From NCBI GenBank assembly GCA_002299425.1, contig DBNW01000035.1:1-64000 (forward strand): a stretch of DNA of 64,000 nt, in the 5' to 3' direction. Under the pieces are notes generated by a model. That model was not told the DNA's origin, did no database searches, and was given only the letters and a program-made list of their open reading frames with translations. The DNA comes from Methylococcaceae bacterium UBA662. Its GTDB lineage: Bacteria; Pseudomonadota; Gammaproteobacteria; Methylococcales; Methylomonadaceae. Position 1 is the first letter of the stretch; every line of letters starts with the position of its first letter. Of this stretch, positions 47,298 to 56,027 are shown in pieces. Both the position numbers and the translations under genes were made by a program.

Positions 47298-48239
47298 ATG
47301 CGGATATTTGTATTAGGCAGTTTCATTCAAGCCTGTTGTTGGCAAGTAAAGCATCTACCAAAATGGGGAGAAACCCTGGTTGCTTCAGCCTTGTCAATCG
47401 AGGCAGGTGGAAAAGGACTTAATGTCGCTATCGGCACCCGGCGTCTGGGTGCTGACGTCACTGTGTTGTTGGGTATTGGATACGATCAAGCCGGGGATGG
47501 GTTGATGCGGTTGTTGGCGCAAGAAGGGCTGGTTACACGGCATGTTTGGCGTTTGGCAAAGCAATCCGGTTACGGGGCGGGCCTGATCGCAAAGGAGGGT
47601 GAAAATGTCATCGCCATCTATCCCGGCCCAAACCAATTGCTGACCGCAGCACATGTGCAGGCCGCCCAAGCCGATATTGGCCGGGCTGATTGGGTTTACG
47701 CGCAATTGGAAACGGCTATGGTGGCTATTGTTGCCGCTTTCCGGCTGGCAAAGCTTAGCGGTGTCTGCACGGTACTGAACCCTTCGCCTTGGCAAAGCCT
47801 GCCGCAGGAGTTGTTGGATGTGACTGACATACTGATTGTCAATGCTACGGAAGCCCAGAATTTGCTTGCCCTAGCCATGCCGTTGCCTGGAAGCTTGCAA
47901 GAGTGTTTTTCAGGCTTAGAAATGGTGATGGGTACGTTATGGTTAAGATGGGGCGGTGAGTTGTTGGTGGTGACTCTGGGTGCTTTGGGCAGTCTGGCTT
48001 TTAGCCGTGACGGCCAGACTTATTGCGCCCCGGCTTTTGCCGTCCAGTCAGTCGATAGCGTCGGCGCGGGGGACGCCTTTGCCAGCGGTTTTTGTGTCGA
48101 GTTATGCCAACGTCGGCAAATTCAGCAAGCCTTGCGCTACGGTAACGCTTGCGGCGCAATGACGGCCTCGCGGCTTGGGGTGTTAGCGGCACTGCCTTGC
48201 CGCGCCACTGTCGAGGCTTTTTTGGCTGATTATGGTTAG
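47298..48239 (+). CDS. PfkB-family (ribokinase-like) carbohydrate kinase
   Basis: A 313-residue sugar kinase. The N-terminal substrate motif reads GGKGLNVA (residues 37-44), as in ribokinases. The C-terminal signature DSVGAGDAFASG holds the catalytic base Asp 259 and the anion hole. The beta-lid region (about 8-30) has unusual Cys and Trp residues (ACCWQVKHLPKWGE). The sugar is not clear: ribose, 2-keto-sugar and nucleoside kinases share these motifs. A convergent GntR/UTRA regulator follows, perhaps controlling it, though no transporter or second enzyme is adjacent. The ribosome binding site is a G9 tract. Confidence 0.85.
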   Translation: MRIFVLGSFIQACCWQVKHLPKWGETLVASALSIEAGGKGLNVAIGTRRLGADVTVLLGIGYDQAGDGLMRLLAQEGLVTRHVWRLAKQSGYGAGLIAKEGENVIAIYPGPNQLLTAAHVQAAQADIGRADWVYAQLETAMVAIVAAFRLAKLSGVCTVLNPSPWQSLPQELLDVTDILIVNATEAQNLLALAMPLPGSLQECFSGLEMVMGTLWLRWGGELLVVTLGALGSLAFSRDGQTYCAPAFAVQSVDSVGAGDAFASGFCVELCQRRQIQQALRYGNACGAMTASRLGVLAALPCRATVEAFLADYG

Positions 48240-48273
48240 GTTATGGTTTTTTCATGGGCTTTTATGCCCTATT

Positions 48274-48292
48274 AGGGAAAGACGTTCCCTTT
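48274..48292. terminator. Hairpin between convergent PfkB and GntR genes
   Basis: AGGGAA, then AGACG, then TTCCCT followed by TT: a six-base-pair stem. A second short inverted repeat, GGGC then TTTTAT then GCCC, lies just upstream at about 48257-48270. Together they may end transcription from both sides. Confidence 0.4.
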
Positions 48293-48375
48293 AAGGAAAC
48301 TCTGCCACTGACTCTATCGGCAGTAGCTTCCGGCACTGCTCTCGGTAAGGGCTGCGGCCTGTCTTTCTTAGCCGT

Positions 48376-49155
48376 TTATTCCAATCGGAGTTTATACACA
48401 TAGGCATCGCCCCGGAAAGTCCCTTCCACGTATTCGATGAGTTGGCCGGTTGCCGAATAGGTGTGCCGTTTTAGCAGCAAGCAAGGGCCCGGCCCATCGA
48501 AACCAAAAATTGCCGTTTCCTCGGCCGTGCTCATCACCGCTTCGATGGTTTGTTCAGCATGGGCCAAAGTAATGCCACATTTCTCCTGCAAAAACGCATA
48601 AATAGAACCGCTGGTGTCCCAGTTTTCTAATTCCGGGGCCGCTGTTAGGTTGTACCAGGCCACTTCGCGGGTCATTGGCACCTTATCAGCCAAGCGTAGG
48701 CGCACCAGGCGTAAAAACAGTGCCGCAGAAGGGCACTGAAAAATACAGGCGATGGTGCGTTCATTGACAATTTCGTATTCCAGCACCCGGGTGGAGGCCG
48801 ATTTTCCCTGCTCGCGCATTTCCTCGGTAAAGCCCTTTAACTTTCCGAGCATTGGGACAACCCCCGGGGGGGGTTGCACCACGGTGCCGCCACGGCCGTG
48901 GGTGCTCAGGCGCTTTTTATCGCGCAGTTCGTCATAGCAGCGTTTTACCGTAGTCCGGCTGACATTCAATGCCTCGGCCAGCACCCGTTCGGAGGGCAGA
49001 TTAGATCCGGGTTTGAGGCTGCCATCATCGATTAGGCTATTTAGCTGCCGTTGCAGTTGCAGGTAAGCGGGTTCCGAAGTTTGGTCGTTTATCTGCAGTT
49101 GGCCCAAAAAGTCTGGTAATGGATTGGCTTGTTCTGGCTGTCCGGTTTTGTCCAA
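48376..49155 (-). CDS. GntR-family transcriptional regulator with UTRA ligand domain
   Basis: A 259-residue regulator of the HutC/FarR/PhnF branch. The winged helix spans about residues 30-92 (LQRQLNSLIDDGSLKPGSNLPSERVLAEALNVSRTTVKR). The C-terminal UTRA domain runs from about 105 to 255 and should bind a small effector such as a sugar phosphate. The linker QPPPGVV is encoded by a run of eight C on the coding strand, next to five G. The start is TTG at 49155, with a strong AAGGGGG ribosome binding site. It points toward the PfkB kinase gene. A link between them is inferred from neighbourhood only. Confidence 0.86.
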   Translation of the reverse strand: MDKTGQPEQANPLPDFLGQLQINDQTSEPAYLQLQRQLNSLIDDGSLKPGSNLPSERVLAEALNVSRTTVKRCYDELRDKKRLSTHGRGGTVVQPPPGVVPMLGKLKGFTEEMREQGKSASTRVLEYEIVNERTIACIFQCPSAALFLRLVRLRLADKVPMTREVAWYNLTAAPELENWDTSGSIYAFLQEKCGITLAHAEQTIEAVMSTAEETAIFGFDGPGPCLLLKRHTYSATGQLIEYVEGTFRGDAYVYKLRLE

Positions 49156-49275
49156 GGCACTGTCCCCCTTTGCTAAATGCCGTCAAGTGTATAACAGAGT
49201 CCTGGTGCTGCCGGCGAGAATTTTAATGGGTTAAATAAAAAATCGGCAGCTCCTCACGTCAGCACATGCTATCAG

Positions 49276-49294
49276 CGCGATCTTATCGCGTTTT
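49276..49294 (+). terminator. Small palindrome CGCGAT-CTT-ATCGCG followed by TTTT
   Basis: A perfect six-base-pair stem with a three-base loop and four T. It lies upstream of both divergent genes, so it is more likely an operator or attenuator-like element than the end of a transcript. No gene ends here. Confidence 0.3.
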
Positions 49295-49416
49295 GTCGTG
49301 GCAAGATCCACGGCGCATGTTCCATAAGCACGCCAAATGCTAGTTTTGGTTTGCTTTGTTTTGGCCTAACAGAGGTTAAAGCTGGCTGTCAGATTCGAGC
49401 GGGTTAACCATTAAAT

Positions 49417-49449
49417 GGATATTTATTGGACTGATTATGGATGTTTATT
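49417..49449 (+). repeat. Direct repeat GGAT(A/G)TTTATT, 22-bp period, overlapping a promoter
   Basis: GGATATTTATT at 49417-49427 is repeated as GGATGTTTATT at 49439-49449. The period is close to two helical turns. The copies straddle the -35 box and spacer of the candidate promoter for the secreted-protein gene, which is a plausible operator arrangement. Confidence 0.5.
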
Positions 49450-49455
49450 TATACT
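49426..49455 (+). promoter_or_regulatory. Candidate sigma70 promoter for the secreted-protein gene
   Basis: TTGGAC (-35) at 49426-49431 and TATACT (-10) at 49450-49455 are 18 bases apart. The start codon lies 84 bases downstream of the -10 box, leaving a 5' leader of about 75 bases. Confidence 0.5.
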
Positions 49456-49538
49456 GACCACGCTTGATTAGAAACAGTCGCTGTTGCAGTGCCAACACCG
49501 CCGTTATCAACGGCTTTTACTTTTATGGGGAAATACAA

Positions 49539-50105
49539 ATGAAAACTTCAAAAATGAAAACATCAAGGGTCGAAAAATGCTTGTTGCCCTGTGCGCTGGT
49601 CTTAGGCTTGTTTGCGGCAGAAGCCTCTGCCGGATTTGTCAAAACCCAAGCCCCTTGTACGCCCGTATTAGGAAGCGGCAGTTCTGTCGCTCAAGCCGAC
49701 CGTTATTGCTTTAGCTTCAGTGCCGGCGATGCCATTCCCGTTGTCCGTTCCTTTTCCTTCAATGCACCCGGTGAGGGCACGGCCTTGGTTTCTTTTAACG
49801 GCAGCATGACTTGCTCCAGTTTTAATACCGAGACCTTTGCGGTTGCTGATTTCGCTAGCCAAATCGTAACGGACACCAATGCCGTAGCCAACGTGGCAGG
49901 CCCTAGCGGCTTACGTCATGGTGTTGGTTTATTGCCAAATTTCACGGGTACTTCCGATTCGTTTAATCTCGCTTCGCAACGCGCTATTGCCATTAGAAGG
50001 GCCGGAGTCAGAACATTTTATTTTAAATTGGCCAATTTAAGGATGGACCCACAAACCATTTGTTACGTTTATAACGCCGCTTTTACGGTCAACTTTGCGC
50101 CTTGA
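49539..50105 (+). CDS. Secreted protein of unknown function
   Basis: A 188-residue exported protein. A signal peptide (CLLPCALVLGLFAAEASA, cut before GFV) is followed by a probably all-beta mature chain with several Cys (residues in APCTP, DRYCFSF, MTCSSF and TICYVY). I do not recognise the family. The ATG at 49539 is supported by GGGGAAA nine bases upstream. A second exported protein with a LamG fold follows after 114 bases. Both may be extracellular or surface proteins expressed together, but a shared function is only a guess. Confidence 0.6.
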   Translation: MKTSKMKTSRVEKCLLPCALVLGLFAAEASAGFVKTQAPCTPVLGSGSSVAQADRYCFSFSAGDAIPVVRSFSFNAPGEGTALVSFNGSMTCSSFNTETFAVADFASQIVTDTNAVANVAGPSGLRHGVGLLPNFTGTSDSFNLASQRAIAIRRAGVRTFYFKLANLRMDPQTICYVYNAAFTVNFAP

Positions 50106-50219
50106 ACGTTATACCCAAGCGTTTTTTTGGCTGTTAAAGCAAGCGCACCTTAAATCCATCCTCCTTTTATGCCCGTAGGGTACGAAAGGGGGGCAAGCTA
50201 ATTTTTACAGGAAAACGCC

Positions 50220-51023
50220 ATGAACACATTAGGCAAACTGGTTTTAGCCTCAACCTGCGCTTTCGGCAGCTTCGCGGTTCAAGCCGCACCGCCACTCAAC
50301 GCAATGGTTGCCCATTGGCACCTAGATGAAGGGCGGGGGCAAAAAGTAATAGATTTATCGGGTTACGGCAAAAACGGGCAACTAGGCGCAACGGCGGCTA
50401 TTGAAGCCACCGACCCACTGTGGATTTCGCGCCGTTTTGATAATGCCGCGCTCAGTTTTAACGGCAACCAATTTATTAAAGTGCCGCACGCAAACAACCT
50501 GCAACCGCGAAGGATTTCGGTTGAGGCTTGGGTTAAGCCGGGTGCGGCACCCGCATCCAGCTTGCCTGTTATCCTGGCCAAAAGCGCGAAGGCGTGCAGT
50601 TTTGCGGCGTATTCCCTGTACATGTACAACCCTAATTACGCGCAAAGCCCGGAATTGCCGCCTGGAACCCCTTATTTTTATGTAGCTTTTGCTGATGGCT
50701 CGGCTGAAGGCACTTATGTAGAATCGCCTGCCGGCGCACCGGATTTATTGGACGGCAAGTGGCATCATTTGGTCGGCACTTATGACCGCACGGCGGTCAG
50801 GCTTTATGTCGATGGCGTTGAGGTGGGTGCCGGCACGCCGCATAAAGCCCCGATACCTTATGCCGATTTCAGCAACACAGATTTGTATATCGGTGCTTAC
50901 GACGGCGACACCAAAATATGCGAAGACTATAACGGCAATTATGTCGGCGACATAGATGAAGTCAGAATCTGGAACAAGGCACTGACAGCCGCCGAAGTGA
51001 ATGAGCGTTATTTAGGCTACTAG
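50220..51023 (+). CDS. Secreted LamG/concanavalin A-like domain protein
   Basis: A 267-residue exported protein. The signal peptide (LGKLVLASTCAFGSFAVQAAPP) is followed by a single LamG_3 jellyroll fold. The usual landmarks are MVAHWHLDEGRGQKVIDLSGYGKNGQL, ISVEAWVKPG, GKWHHLVGTYDRTAVRLYVDG and the closing GDIDEVRIWNKALTAAEVNERY. LamG domains bind carbohydrate or protein ligands. An AGGAAAA motif precedes the ATG. Its 3' end overlaps convergent queG by 12 bases. The ligand is unknown. Confidence 0.85.
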   Translation: MNTLGKLVLASTCAFGSFAVQAAPPLNAMVAHWHLDEGRGQKVIDLSGYGKNGQLGATAAIEATDPLWISRRFDNAALSFNGNQFIKVPHANNLQPRRISVEAWVKPGAAPASSLPVILAKSAKACSFAAYSLYMYNPNYAQSPELPPGTPYFYVAFADGSAEGTYVESPAGAPDLLDGKWHHLVGTYDRTAVRLYVDGVEVGAGTPHKAPIPYADFSNTDLYIGAYDGDTKICEDYNGNYVGDIDEVRIWNKALTAAEVNERYLGY

Positions 51024-52100
51024 GGACGGCGGGCTTAAGTTGGGCCGCTTTCCTAATTGCTGCGCTAAGGCCCATTGCACCTGCTCGTCAACCAAATCGC
51101 AAACGGGGTCTTTTCCTCTAAGGGCGGCAATAATTTCCGGGCCGCTAGGCGCATTGCCCAAAGCCACTGCGATATTGCGTAACCAGCGTTGATAACCAAT
51201 ACGCCGTATCGCCGAACCTTCGGTTTTGGCTAAAAATTCCGCTTCCGTCCAGGCAAACACCGCCAACAAGTCTTGGCTGTCCAGCCGATGGCGTGGATGG
51301 AAATCGGCTTCCGCCGTCAGGCGGGCAAAGCGGTTCCACGGGCAAACCAATTGGCAGTCGTCGCAGCCGTAAATGCGGTTGCCGATCAGCGGGCGTAACG
51401 GTTCTGGAATAGGGCCGTCAAGTTCGATAGTCAGGTAGGATATGCAGCGGCGAGCGTCCACTTGGTAAGGCGCAATTATGGCTTGGGTAGGGCAAATAGC
51501 CAAACAGGCGGTGCAGCCGCCGCAATGGTTAGTCGCGGGTTGGTCAATGGGCAAGGGCAGGTCGGTGAACAGTTCGCCCAAAAAAAACCAAGAACCGGCC
51601 TTGCGGTTGATGACGTTAGAATGTTTGCCTATCCAGCCTAAGCCGGCTTTTTCGGCCAGGGCCTTTTCCAGCACCGGGGCACTGTCGACGAAGGCGCGGT
51701 AACCGAAATCACCGATGGCGGCTTGGATTTTTTCCGCCAGTTTTTGCAAACGGCTGCGCAGCAGTTTGTGGTAATCGCGGCCTAGGGCATAGCGGGAGAT
51801 AAACGCGGCGCTAGGGTTGTTGAGGGTTGCCTGTATGGTTGCCGCTGTTTCCGGCAGATAATCCATGCGCACGGAAATAATGCGGACGGTGCCGGGTTGC
51901 AAGCATTCTGGCCGACTGCGTTTTTTGCCGTGCCGCTGCATGTAGGTCATGTCGCCATGAAAGCCTTGTTCCAGCCAGTTTTCCAGATGCTGTTCTGCCG
52001 CGTGCAAGTCGGTGCCGGTGATGCCGACTTGGTTAAAGCCCAGTTGTTCACCCCATTGTTTGATGTTTGCGGCGAGGGCGGTTAAGTCGGGCGTGTTCAT
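51012..52100 (-). CDS. queG: Epoxyqueuosine reductase QueG
   Basis: A 362-residue cobalamin- and iron-sulfur-dependent enzyme that reduces epoxyqueuosine in tRNA to queuosine, the last step of the pathway in which Tgt (31.7 kb) acts earlier. The N-terminus LTALAANIKQWGEQLGFNQVGITGTDL aligns well with E. coli QueG. Two ferredoxin-like Cys clusters are visible: CGGCTACLAICPT, and CDDCQLVCPWN. A C-terminal HEAT-like segment follows. I chose the ATG at 52100; an ATG at 52133 adds 11 non-conserved residues. Confidence 0.95.
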   Translation of the reverse strand: MNTPDLTALAANIKQWGEQLGFNQVGITGTDLHAAEQHLENWLEQGFHGDMTYMQRHGKKRSRPECLQPGTVRIISVRMDYLPETAATIQATLNNPSAAFISRYALGRDYHKLLRSRLQKLAEKIQAAIGDFGYRAFVDSAPVLEKALAEKAGLGWIGKHSNVINRKAGSWFFLGELFTDLPLPIDQPATNHCGGCTACLAICPTQAIIAPYQVDARRCISYLTIELDGPIPEPLRPLIGNRIYGCDDCQLVCPWNRFARLTAEADFHPRHRLDSQDLLAVFAWTEAEFLAKTEGSAIRRIGYQRWLRNIAVALGNAPSGPEIIAALRGKDPVCDLVDEQVQWALAQQLGKRPNLSPPSLVA

Positions 52101-52223
52101 GGCGGTGGTTAAGTTTTTATTTAAGGCCGCCATTTTTGGTCTATTTCAGGCAAGTGTGCAAGAGGCCGCTAGGAAAAAAGTGAGGTGTTTTCACGACCGA
52201 CTGTGATTAGCCGGCTGTTTCAG

Positions 52224-52264
52224 CAGGTAGCGCACGTCCGTTATTTTAGGTCTTGCGCTGCCTG
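52224..52264. repeat. Inverted repeat CAGGTAGCGCA / TGCGCTGCCTG
   Basis: Two 11-base arms at 52224-52234 and 52254-52264 pair with a single G-T wobble across a 19-base loop. It lies upstream of the promoter candidate for the rightward operon and upstream of queG. It may be a repeat family unit or a regulatory hairpin. Confidence 0.5.
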
Positions 52265-52336
52265 TGTCGTATTGCAGGGAGCGCGGCGCTGATGAGAAAT
52301 GCCTGGGCTCATCAAGAATAATTTTTGCCGCTGGCA

Positions 52337-52364
52337 TTGGAAAAACATAAAACCGCGATAAGAT
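52337..52364 (+). promoter_or_regulatory. Candidate sigma70 promoter for the 52.4-55.9 kb operon
   Basis: TTGGAA at 52337-52342 and TAAGAT at 52359-52364 are separated by 16 bases. The first gene begins 45 bases after the -10 box. Confidence 0.4.
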
Positions 52365-52408
52365 GCTGCGGTTAAGGCGGTAGCTGCATTTACTTTACAT
52401 CCGTTCCC

Positions 52409-52915
52409 ATGTCACCCATCCTAGATTACCTGCGTTTGTGTTGGTTTAAGGGCGACCCTGCGGGGTTTAGTCCGTCGGCGCGGTTTCTGGGGTATTGTGT
52501 GGCTTTTTACTTAGTCTCCGGAATCATCGTCGAAGCAAACATCAGTGACCCGGCCGATGCCACCCTAGAAGTCGGCATGCGCGCGCTGGTGGCTTTGACT
52601 TTGTTGTCGGGCATGGCATTTTTTTTTCGGCAATGGCAGGGGTTTAAATCTTTGCTGGCATCTGTGTTTATGTCCGAGAACGTCATCATCACCTGGGGCA
52701 TAGGCGTTGAATTTTTGGACGATTTTCTGCAGAACAGCGCGTATGCCGATTACCCGTTTGTGCTCGGCATTTTTTTGCTGCTGTGGTATTTAGCCATCAT
52801 TGCTTATGTGTTTAGGAAAATGTTCAAGCTTCACTCCTACCACTGCACCGGGCTGGCCGTGGGCTATTTTTTGCTAACTTACGGCGTGCCGTTTTTGTTG
52901 ATGGAAGCCTTATAA
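52409..52915 (+). CDS. Small integral membrane protein, function unknown
   Basis: A 168-residue protein with four or five hydrophobic helices (about 26-43, 57-74, 85-100, 112-133 and 143-165). I do not recognise a family. A soluble N-terminus (ILDYLRLCWFKGDPAGF) resembles the start of small Yip1-like or permease-like proteins, but that is weak. It begins a three-gene run with the spermidine synthase-like gene (15 bases later) and ygiQ. Coding character and tight spacing support it as a real gene. Confidence 0.7.
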   Translation: MSPILDYLRLCWFKGDPAGFSPSARFLGYCVAFYLVSGIIVEANISDPADATLEVGMRALVALTLLSGMAFFFRQWQGFKSLLASVFMSENVIITWGIGVEFLDDFLQNSAYADYPFVLGIFLLLWYLAIIAYVFRKMFKLHSYHCTGLAVGYFLLTYGVPFLLMEAL

Positions 52916-52930
52916 GGCCCGCCCCCGCCG

Positions 52931-53740
52931 ATGCGTAACTACAGAGGTCGCCTGATTTATGAGGGCCTAGATGACGATGGCGTGGTCGAGGTCATTGACG
53001 ATGGCGGTTTGCGTTCCTTGCATTTCGGCTCCGAATCCAGACAAACCAGCATGTCCTTGGACAAACCCGATGAATTGGTGCTGGCTTATATCAGGGCCAT
53101 GACCAGTTGGCACTTGTTCATGCCGGCACTGGCCGGTGAGGTTCTGGTCATTGGCTTAGGCGGCGGCTCTATCAGCAAATTCTTGTTCCAACGTTTTCCC
53201 GACTGCCATGTAAAAATTATTGAGCCGCGCCGTTCAGTGGTTTGGCTGGCGCGGCGTTATTTCGCTTTGCCGGTGGACCCGCGCCTGGACATTCTCATTG
53301 GTGATGGTGGAGAGTACGTCCGTTGCAACCGCTTGGCACAACAAAAACGCTACCGGTTGATAGTGATTGACGCTTTTGACCACGAAGGCATAGCACCTTC
53401 TATCGCCCGCGCGCATTTTTTTCAGGCCGCACAGGCGATGCTGGCAGATGACGGTATGCTGGTCATTAATTTGTGGGGCGGGGCGGGGCAATCACAATTC
53501 CAGAAAATTTCTGCTTGGTTGAGTGCAGCGTTCAGTTGGCGGGTCTTATTTATGCCGGTGTCAGACAAAGGCAACATTATCGGTCTTGCGTTTAACAACC
53601 CGGATGCTCGCTACACCGGGCAATGGCTTAAAGACCGGTCGATTACCCTTGAGCGCCAATTTCATATTGAGTTTCCCTTGTTTTTAAAGGCGTTGCAAAA
53701 ACACAACGCCCGCATATTTGAGCATTTAGTGAGTTTATGA
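52931..53740 (+). CDS. Spermidine synthase-like protein (SpeE fold)
   Basis: A 269-residue Rossmann-fold protein of the polyamine aminopropyltransferase superfamily. The nucleotide-binding loop reads [14 protein letters not shown] (about 73-86), followed by [10 protein letters not shown] where an acidic residue holds the ribose. The active-site Asp lies in [12 protein letters not shown] (about residues 143-154). Several substrate-contact residues of true SpeE are not obvious and no speD lies near, so polyamine synthesis is uncertain. It may act in another methyl or aminopropyl transfer. Its stop overlaps the ygiQ start (ATGA). Confidence 0.78.
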   Translation: MRNYRGRLIYEGLDDDGVVEVIDDGGLRSLHFGSESRQTSMSLDKPDELVLAYIRAMTSWHLFMPALAGEVLVIGLGGGSISKFLFQRFPDCHVKIIEPRRSVVWLARRYFALPVDPRLDILIGDGGEYVRCNRLAQQKRYRLIVIDAFDHEGIAPSIARAHFFQAAQAMLADDGMLVINLWGGAGQSQFQKISAWLSAAFSWRVLFMPVSDKGNIIGLAFNNPDARYTGQWLKDRSITLERQFHIEFPLFLKALQKHNARIFEHLVSL

Positions 53741-55923
53741 ACCACAGTCCATCGCCCGTCGCCCCGTACTTGTTCGGCCACCGGAAATACTGGGCACAGC
53801 GCTTCGGCGTAGCCCCGCAACAGCCGACTAACGCCGACGAAATGGCGGTCTTAGGTTGGGACAGTTGCGACATCGTTCTTGTAACCGGCGATGCTTACAT
53901 CGACCACCCCAGTTTTGGCATGGCCTTAGTGGGCCGTCTGTTGGAAGCACACGGTTTTCGGGTTGGCATTTTGCCGCAACCGGACTGGCGCGATGCGGAA
54001 GACTTTAAGGCGTTAGGTAAGCCGAATTTGTTTTTTGGCGTTACCGGAGGCAACATGGATTCGATGGTGAATCGCTACACGTCAGACAAAAAAATTCGCT
54101 CCAACGACGCCTATACCCCGGACGGGGTGGCGGGCAAGCGGCCTGACCGCGCTGTCACGGTGTACACACAGCGTTGCCGCGAGGCGTTTAAGGATGTTCC
54201 AGTCATTATCGGTGGCATCGAGGCCAGCCTGCGCCGCATCGCCCATTACGATTACTGGTCGGACACGGTAAAAAGGTCTGTCCTGGTGGACAGTAAGGCC
54301 GATTTATTGGTGTACGGAAACGCCGAGCGGCAAATCGTCGAAATCGCTCACCGTCTGGCTAAGGGCGAAGCCATTGCTGAAGTGAAAGGCCTGCGCGGTA
54401 CCGTGCATTTTGTAAAGCAAATCCCTGTTGATTTTGTGGTTAAAGACTCCACCGAGATTGACCGTCCTGGTGCATTGGCCGTACCTGCCAACCCGTACCA
54501 AGAACGGCCGGCCTGTGATGAGCCGGATCCGTCATCGCCCCTAGTGCAGGAAGGCGAGGTGGCACTGCGGTTTACCCGAACCCTGCCGCAGGCACCGCCT
54601 GCTGGGGAAAAACAAGATCGCACCAAAACCGTTATTCGCCTGCCGTCTTTTGAGTTCGTCAAGAACGACCCAATTTTATATGCCCACGCCTCCCGCGTCC
54701 TACACGGCGAGACCAACCCCGGCAATGCCCGGCCATTGGTGCAACAACACGGCAACAGGGAGCTATGGATTAACCCGCCGCCGCACCCGCTGACCACTCA
54801 GGAAATGGACGGGGTGTACGATCTGCCGTATTCGCGCCTGCCGCACAAAACCTACGGCAACGCCAAAATTCCGGCATTCGAGATGATCCAACATTCGGTT
54901 AACATTCTGCGCGGTTGCTTTGGTGGCTGCACGTTTTGTTCGATTACCGAACACGAGGGCCGCATTATCCAAAGCCGTTCTGAGGCGTCTATCATCCGGG
55001 AAATAGAAGCGATACGCGACAACTCGCCCGCTTTCACCGGTCATATCTCTGACTTAGGCGGCCCGACCGCCAATATGTACCGGCTGGCTTGCAAAGACCC
55101 TAAAATCGAGACCGCCTGCCGCAGGCCGTCGTGCGTTTACCCAGGCATTTGTTCAAACCTTAACACCGACCACGCGCCTTTAATCAAGCTTTACCGCCGC
55201 GCCCGCGCCGTACCCGGCATCAAAAAAATTGTTATCGCCTCGGGTTTACGCTACGACTTAGCGCTGGAGTCGCCCGAGTACATCAAAGAATTAGTCACCC
55301 ACCATGTCGGGGGCTATCTAAAAATAGCCCCTGAACACACTGAAGCAGGGCCGTTGTCAAAAATGATGAAGCCGGGCATCGGCAGCTACGACCGTTTCAA
55401 AGCACTGTTTGATCAATACTCCAAAGAAGCGGGCAAGGAGCAATATCTGATTCCTTACTTTATTGCCGCCCATCCGGGTACTACCGACAAAGATATGCTG
55501 AACTTGGCTTTATGGCTGAAACGCAACGGCTTTAGGGCCGACCAGGTGCAGGCATTTTTGCCGTCGCCGATGGCGGTTGCTACTGCCATGTACCATTCTG
55601 GCAAGGACACGTTAAAAAAAGTTAGCCGTAAAACCGATGACATCGACATTCCTAAAAGTTTCAAGCAACGCCGCTTACACAAGGCTTTCTTGCGTTACCA
55701 CGATCCTAAAAACTGGCCGCTGTTGCGTGAGGCACTAAAAGAAATGGGTCGAGGGGATTTAATCGGCAACGGCAAACAGCACTTAGTGCCCGGTATTCGG
55801 CTGCAAGGTCAACCGGCTGCGGATGCGCCGCCGCATACGTTACGGGTGTTCAAGACCCAGCGCACCGGATTAGACGGTGCGCGGACAACCCTTGGCAAAC
55901 GCGGCAAAAGCATCAAAATTTAA
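53737..55923 (+). CDS. ygiQ: YgiQ family radical SAM protein
   Basis: A 728-residue radical SAM protein of the UPF0313 family. An N-terminal cobalamin-binding-like domain (about 40-190; [24 protein letters not shown]) precedes the radical SAM core with the Cys motif [10 protein letters not shown] (about 390-399). A DUF3362 C-terminal extension begins near 600, including the PGTTDKDM to [10 protein letters not shown] region. The reaction is unknown. It overlaps the preceding gene by four bases, implying translational coupling. Confidence 0.9.
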   Translation: MNHSPSPVAPYLFGHRKYWAQRFGVAPQQPTNADEMAVLGWDSCDIVLVTGDAYIDHPSFGMALVGRLLEAHGFRVGILPQPDWRDAEDFKALGKPNLFFGVTGGNMDSMVNRYTSDKKIRSNDAYTPDGVAGKRPDRAVTVYTQRCREAFKDVPVIIGGIEASLRRIAHYDYWSDTVKRSVLVDSKADLLVYGNAERQIVEIAHRLAKGEAIAEVKGLRGTVHFVKQIPVDFVVKDSTEIDRPGALAVPANPYQERPACDEPDPSSPLVQEGEVALRFTRTLPQAPPAGEKQDRTKTVIRLPSFEFVKNDPILYAHASRVLHGETNPGNARPLVQQHGNRELWINPPPHPLTTQEMDGVYDLPYSRLPHKTYGNAKIPAFEMIQHSVNILRGCFGGCTFCSITEHEGRIIQSRSEASIIREIEAIRDNSPAFTGHISDLGGPTANMYRLACKDPKIETACRRPSCVYPGICSNLNTDHAPLIKLYRRARAVPGIKKIVIASGLRYDLALESPEYIKELVTHHVGGYLKIAPEHTEAGPLSKMMKPGIGSYDRFKALFDQYSKEAGKEQYLIPYFIAAHPGTTDKDMLNLALWLKRNGFRADQVQAFLPSPMAVATAMYHSGKDTLKKVSRKTDDIDIPKSFKQRRLHKAFLRYHDPKNWPLLREALKEMGRGDLIGNGKQHLVPGIRLQGQPAADAPPHTLRVFKTQRTGLDGARTTLGKRGKSIKI

Positions 55924-56027
55924 CGTAAACGCTGGTTTGGTTGCGCGTGGTGTTGGCTCAACCCGGTTTTTTTAGCCCAGCCAACAGCACCGCATGGCCT
56001 TCGGTTTTAAGTCACGGTGTCATTACT

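Larger units (their letters stand above)
49156..49538. other. Intergenic region between the GntR gene and a secreted-protein gene (383 bp)
   Basis: This region holds the divergent promoters of the GntR gene and of the secreted-protein gene at 49539. It contains a small hairpin at 49276-49290, a direct repeat and a good sigma70 promoter candidate (listed separately). A leftward frame and a rightward frame that reads into the downstream gene are not independently supported as genes. Confidence 0.5.
52101..52408. other. Intergenic region between divergent queG and a membrane-protein gene (308 bp)
   Basis: No gene is supported. The region contains an imperfect 11-base inverted repeat and a promoter candidate for the rightward operon (both listed separately). 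The first 33 bases could be coding only if queG started at its upstream ATG. Confidence 0.5.
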
